Source of the DNA: an uncultured Prevotellaceae bacterium
Lineage (GTDB): Bacteria > Bacteroidota > Bacteroidia > Bacteroidales > Bacteroidaceae
DNA length: 64,000 nt
Assembly: GCA_900318685.1 (NCBI GenBank)
Contig: ONLL01000005.1
Coordinates: forward strand, 97,448 to 161,447
Direction of reading: 5' to 3'
Shown here: piece after piece, positions 60,417-64,000 of the stretch
Layout of the letters: each line of letters opens with the position of its first letter
Numbering within the stretch: position 1 is the first letter of the stretch
The notes under the pieces: generated by a model
What the model was told of the DNA's origin: nothing
Database searches by the model: none
What the model saw: the letters and a program-made list of their open reading frames with translations, nothing else
Position numbers and translations under genes: made by a program

Positions 60417-61037
60417 TTATATAGGTAAGTAAATGCAATATTTCTCCTTGAACCAAGGTTCAACAAACCATTGGCTCAACGGCGAGACCTCAATGATACG
60501 CTTAAAGGGTTTTATCTCCTCCTGGATGTCGCCGCCCTTGAGGCAGAAGATACCGTTGGGCAGGGCGTTATGCTGCTCTCTTGAGATGTTCTTCCTCACT
60601 ATCTTCACCAAGTCAGCCAAGGGCATAACGGCACGGCTCAACACAAAGTCGTAGTGTCCTTTCTCTTCCTCACCGCGACGATGGACTGGTGTGCAGTTCT
60701 CCAGTCCGATAGCCTGACACACCTCCTGTGCCACGCGAATCTTCTTGCCAGTGCCGTCGATAAGCGTGAACTGGCATTCTGGAAACAGTATGGCCATTGG
60801 TACACCGGGAAAACCGCCTCCAGTGCCGAAATCCAGTAGCTGTGTGCCGGGCTTGAAGTGAAGCATCTTGCCTATAGCCATAGAGTGCAGTACGTGGTGC
60901 TCGTATAGATTGTCTATGTCACGGCGTGAGATAACATTGATTCTATCGTTCCACTCATGGTAGAGTGCATCGAGTGACGACAGTTGCTCCAGCTGGTGCT
61001 CTGTCAGTTCCGGGAAATACTTCTTGATCGTTTTCAT
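60417..61037 (-). CDS. rsmG: 16S rRNA (guanine527-N7)-methyltransferase
   Basis: About 206 aa. ATG 61037 starts MKTIKKYFPELTEHQLEQL, the normal N-terminus; the longer frame passes through the -7 box. SAM-binding motif LLDFGTGGGFPGVPMAILFP (68-87), FTLIDGTGKKIRVAQEVC and the VLSRAVMPL motif are present. It methylates G527 of 16S rRNA near the decoding centre; loss gives low-level streptomycin resistance in other bacteria. Confidence 0.95.
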   Translation of the reverse strand: MKTIKKYFPELTEHQLEQLSSLDALYHEWNDRINVISRRDIDNLYEHHVLHSMAIGKMLHFKPGTQLLDFGTGGGFPGVPMAILFPECQFTLIDGTGKKIRVAQEVCQAIGLENCTPVHRRGEEEKGHYDFVLSRAVMPLADLVKIVRKNISREQHNALPNGIFCLKGGDIQEEIKPFKRIIEVSPLSQWFVEPWFKEKYCIYLPI

Positions 61038-61042
61038 GCCTG

Positions 61043-61050
61043 CAAAGTTA
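61043..61050 (-). promoter_or_regulatory. -7 element directly upstream of rsmG
   Basis: TAACTTTG on the minus strand, only 5 nt before the ATG. A start at the usual distance would give an almost leaderless mRNA. No TTTG lies 19-21 bp further upstream, so support is partial. Confidence 0.45.
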
Positions 61051-61133
61051 CAAAGAAAAAAGTAGAGTGGAGCATGGCTTGTGGTTAAAAATAGATAATT
61101 GTAACGTCTAGCTTGCAAATTTTCCTCATTTTC

Positions 61134-61165
61134 TTTGGAGATGTCCGAAAAATCAAGTAACTTTG
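61134..61165 (+). promoter_or_regulatory. -33/-7 promoter of ppdK
   Basis: TTTG (61134-61137), 20-bp spacer, TAACTTTG (61158-61165). Leader to ATG 61211 is about 40 nt. Confidence 0.75.
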
Positions 61166-61210
61166 CACAATTGAAATACTTTTATCGTTAATCATTAATA
61201 TCAAGAACTA

Positions 61211-63931
61211 ATGAGTCAAAAGAGAGTTTACCTCTTCGGCAACGGTAAGGCCGAAGGTAATGCAAAAATGCGTGAGGAACTCGGTGGTAAGGGCGCTAAC
61301 CTTGCCGAAATGAACCTGCTTGGTGTTCCCGTTCCTCCTGGTTTCACAATTACTACTGACTGCTGCAATGAGTACTATCAGGTAGGTCAGCAGAAGATCA
61401 TGGAGCTGCTCAACGATGACGTGATGGCAGCCGTGAAGCACATTGAGGTGCTGATGAACTCGAAGTTCGGCGACAAGGAGAATCCTCTGCTCGTCTCTGT
61501 CCGTTCGGGTGCCCGTGCTTCAATGCCTGGTATGATGGACACCATCCTCAACCTTGGTCTGAACGACGAGGTGGCAGAGGGCATGGTGAAGAAGACCAAC
61601 AATCCTCATTTCGTCTATGACAGCTATCGCCGCTTCGTCCAGATGTACGGTGATGTGGTCCTCGAGATGAAGCCCGTCAACAAAACCGACATTGATCCGT
61701 TCGAGGAGATCATTGAGAAGGTGAAGGAAGAGCGTGGCGTGAAACTCGACAAGGACCTGAACGTCGACGAGCTGAAGAAACTGGTGCAGCTGTTCAAGGC
61801 TGCCATCAAGGAGCGCACAGGTAAGGACTTCCCCAGCGATCCTATCGAGCAGCTTTGGGGTGCCATCTGTGCTGTGTTCCGCAGCTGGATGAATGAGCGT
61901 GCTATTCTTTATCGTAAGATGGAAGGCATCCCCGACGAGTGGGGTACTGCTGTCAGCGTGATGGCTATGGTGTTCGGTAACATGGGCGACACCTCTGCTA
62001 CTGGTGTTTGCTTCAGCCGCGATGCAGCCAATGGTGAGAACCTGTTTAACGGTGAGTACCTTGTCAATGCACAGGGTGAGGACGTGGTTGCAGGTATCCG
62101 CACACCTCAGCAGATCACGAAGATCGGTTCACAGCGCTGGGCCGAGCGTGCTGGTATCTCTGAGGAGGAGCGTGTAGCTAAGTATCCTTCAATGGAAGAG
62201 GCTATGCCTGAGACCTACGCACAGCTGAACCAGATTCAGGAGAACCTGGAGAACCACTATCACGACATGCAGGACATGGAGTTCACCGTACAGGAAGGCA
62301 AGCTCTGGTTCCTCCAGACTCGTAATGGTAAGCGTACTGGCGCTGCTATGGTGAAGATTGCCATCGATCTGCTCCATGAGGGCAAGATCGACGAGAAGAC
62401 CGCCATCATGCGTTGTGAGCCTCAGAAGCTCGACGAGCTGCTGCACCCCATCTTCGACAAGAAGGCCCTCACCCAGGCCAAGGTCATTGCTCAGGGTCTG
62501 CCTGCCAGCCCCGGTGCTGCCTGTGGTCAGATCGTGTTCCATGCTGATGATGCCAAGGCTTGGCATGAGGATGGACACAAAGTGGTGCTCGTACGTATCG
62601 AGACCTCTCCCGAGGACCTCGCTGGTATGGCTGCTGCTGAGGGTATTCTCACCGCTCGTGGTGGTATGACCTCTCACGCTGCTGTGGTTGCTCGTGGTAT
62701 GGGTAAGTGCTGCGTCTCTGGCGTAGGTTCGCTGAACGTCAGCTATAAGGACAAGACTGTTGAGATTGACGGCGTTGTCTATAAGGAGGGTGACTACATC
62801 TCTCTGAATGGTACTACCGGTCAGGTCTACGCAGGTGAGGTTCCCACGAAGGCTGCTGAGCTCAGCGGCGACTTCAAGGAGCTGATGGATCTCTGCGACA
62901 AGTACACCAAGCTGCAGGTTCGCACTAATGCTGATACTCCTCATGATGCACAGGTTGCCCGCAACTTCGGTGCTAAGGGTATCGGTCTGACTCGTACCGA
63001 GCACATGTTCTTTGAGGACAAGAAGATCGTTGCAATGCGTGAGATGATTCTCGCCGACAGCGTTGCAGGACGTGAGAAGGCTCTCGCTAAGCTGCTGCCT
63101 TATCAGAAGGCTGACTTCAAGGGTATTCTCGAGGCAATGGACGGACTGCCAGTGAACATCCGTTTGCTTGATCCTCCTCTCCATGAGTTCGTTCCCCACG
63201 ATCTCGCTGGACAGCAGCAGATGGCTGAGGAGATGGGCGTTGACCTCGCTACCATTCAGCGTCGTGTGGACTCTCTTGCCGAGAACAACCCGATGCTGGG
63301 TCACCGTGGCTGCCGTTTGGGTATCACCTTCCCCGAAATCACTGCTATGCAGACACGCGCCATTCTGAGCGCCGCCTGTGAGCTGAAGAAGGAAGGTAAG
63401 CACCCGATGCCTGAGATTATGGTGCCGCTGATTGGTATCTTGCACGAGCTGAAGCAGCAGAAAGAGATCATCCAGTACACCGCTAAGGAAGTCTTTGCCG
63501 AGTATGGCACTGAGGTTGAGTTCGAGATTGGCACCATGATTGAGATTCCTCGTGCAGCTCTGACCGCCGACCGTATCGCCACTGAAGCCCAGTACTTCTC
63601 ATTCGGAACGAATGACCTGACTCAGATGACCTTCGGTTACAGCCGCGATGATATCGCCAGCTTCCTGCCCGTCTACCTCGACAAGAAGATCCTGAAGGTT
63701 GACCCGTTCCAGGTGCTTGACCAGAATGGTGTTGGCAAGCTCATCAAGTACGCTGTGAAGCAGGGTCGCGAGGTGCGTCCTGAGCTGCGCTGCGGTATCT
63801 GCGGTGAGCATGGTGGTGAGCCCAGCTCAGTGAAGTTCTGCGCCAAGATTGGCATGAACTACGCTTCTTGCTCGCCCTTCCGCGTGCCTATCGCTCGTCG
63901 TGCCGCCGCGCAGGCAGCGGTCGAGGAATAA
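61211..63931 (+). CDS. ppdK: Pyruvate, phosphate dikinase
   Basis: The 906-aa enzyme interconverts pyruvate + ATP + Pi with PEP + AMP + PPi. The ATP-grasp domain starts VYLFGNGKAEGNAKMREELGGKG and includes SVRSGARASMPGMMDTILNLG. The phosphohistidine domain has GGMTSHAAVVARGMGKCC (His489). The PEP/pyruvate barrel ends with the catalytic Cys in CGICGEHGGEPSSVKFC. Anaerobic Bacteroidota commonly use it at the PEP-pyruvate node. It is monocistronic with its own promoter and terminator; codon use is strongly biased, suggesting high expression. Confidence 0.98.
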   Translation: MSQKRVYLFGNGKAEGNAKMREELGGKGANLAEMNLLGVPVPPGFTITTDCCNEYYQVGQQKIMELLNDDVMAAVKHIEVLMNSKFGDKENPLLVSVRSGARASMPGMMDTILNLGLNDEVAEGMVKKTNNPHFVYDSYRRFVQMYGDVVLEMKPVNKTDIDPFEEIIEKVKEERGVKLDKDLNVDELKKLVQLFKAAIKERTGKDFPSDPIEQLWGAICAVFRSWMNERAILYRKMEGIPDEWGTAVSVMAMVFGNMGDTSATGVCFSRDAANGENLFNGEYLVNAQGEDVVAGIRTPQQITKIGSQRWAERAGISEEERVAKYPSMEEAMPETYAQLNQIQENLENHYHDMQDMEFTVQEGKLWFLQTRNGKRTGAAMVKIAIDLLHEGKIDEKTAIMRCEPQKLDELLHPIFDKKALTQAKVIAQGLPASPGAACGQIVFHADDAKAWHEDGHKVVLVRIETSPEDLAGMAAAEGILTARGGMTSHAAVVARGMGKCCVSGVGSLNVSYKDKTVEIDGVVYKEGDYISLNGTTGQVYAGEVPTKAAELSGDFKELMDLCDKYTKLQVRTNADTPHDAQVARNFGAKGIGLTRTEHMFFEDKKIVAMREMILADSVAGREKALAKLLPYQKADFKGILEAMDGLPVNIRLLDPPLHEFVPHDLAGQQQMAEEMGVDLATIQRRVDSLAENNPMLGHRGCRLGITFPEITAMQTRAILSAACELKKEGKHPMPEIMVPLIGILHELKQQKEIIQYTAKEVFAEYGTEVEFEIGTMIEIPRAALTADRIATEAQYFSFGTNDLTQMTFGYSRDDIASFLPVYLDKKILKVDPFQVLDQNGVGKLIKYAVKQGREVRPELRCGICGEHGGEPSSVKFCAKIGMNYASCSPFRVPIARRAAAQAAVEE

Positions 63932-63959
63932 TCGAAAGATGCTGAAAATCAGTTACATA

Positions 63960-63994
63960 AAGGGCAAGTATCTGGGAAACAGGTACTTGCCCTT
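63960..63994 (+). terminator. Intrinsic terminator of ppdK
   Basis: AAGGGCAAGTA (63960-63970) pairs perfectly with TACTTGCCCTT (63984-63994), followed by AATTTT at the window edge, 28 bp after the stop codon. Confidence 0.85.
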
Positions 63995-64000
63995 AATTTT

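Noticed and set aside
62189-63445. 418-codon minus-strand frame opposite ppdK
   Set aside because: Shadow of ppdK, with no promoter and no family resemblance.

Overview
The window looks like chromosome of a Bacteroidota gut or rumen bacterium, most likely Prevotellaceae (Prevotella sensu lato). The evidence is a SusC/SusD pair, many lipoproteins, a BspA-type leucine-rich-repeat protein, and repeated Bacteroidota promoters (TTTG, about 20 bp, then TAnnTTTG) with little Shine-Dalgarno signal. I see no rRNA, tRNA, CRISPR array, transposase, integrase or phage gene. The species call is inference.

Layout. 1-7404 (minus): a partial glycogen debranching enzyme, then a compact run read from the right, rmuC, two lipoproteins, miaA and a lipid-kinase-like gene. 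7545-9671 (plus): an M3 peptidyl-dipeptidase. 9672-10715: gene-free and repeat-rich. 10716-16253 (minus): two secreted LRR/dockerin proteins behind a long leader. 16711-18700 (minus): groS-groL. 18853-32037: a carbohydrate locus with a membrane protein and a secreted GH2 (minus), divergent from susC, susD, a beta-helix surface lipoprotein and a PL1 pectate lyase (plus). 32167-34934: a LOG-family protein and ettA, divergent. 34977-41571 (minus): GH78 alpha-L-rhamnosidase, serA, serC, a GH25 lysozyme-like lipoprotein and a small membrane protein. 41655-45744 (minus): galM, sugar permease, a four-helix-bundle gene and galK. 45840-48936 (minus): folC, dnaJ, grpE. 48937-49543: a second repeat-rich gap. 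49544-51225 (minus): two related lipoprotein genes, one frameshifted. 51525-59321 (plus): kdgK, a DUF4177 micro-gene, kdgA, then a WG-repeat lipoprotein, an unusual double sensor kinase, its response regulator and a short AbgT-like membrane protein. 59295-61037 (minus): rsmG, an MBL hydrolase and mgtC. 61211-63931 (plus): ppdK.

The metabolic theme is pectin. PL1, SusC/D, GH2 and GH78 would open homogalacturonan and rhamnogalacturonan. The gal genes would use galactose side chains. KdgK and KdgA complete the 2-keto-3-deoxygluconate route to pyruvate, and PpdK sits at the pyruvate/PEP node.

The least explained signals are two gene-free arrays with an exact 22-bp step (10142-10317 and 49144-49363), whose unit sequences differ while the period stays the same. 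Next is the 1077-residue sensor kinase, in which ATPase motifs and a histidine candidate seem to lie in different halves. A third is the repeated overlap of an upstream terminator with the next promoter.
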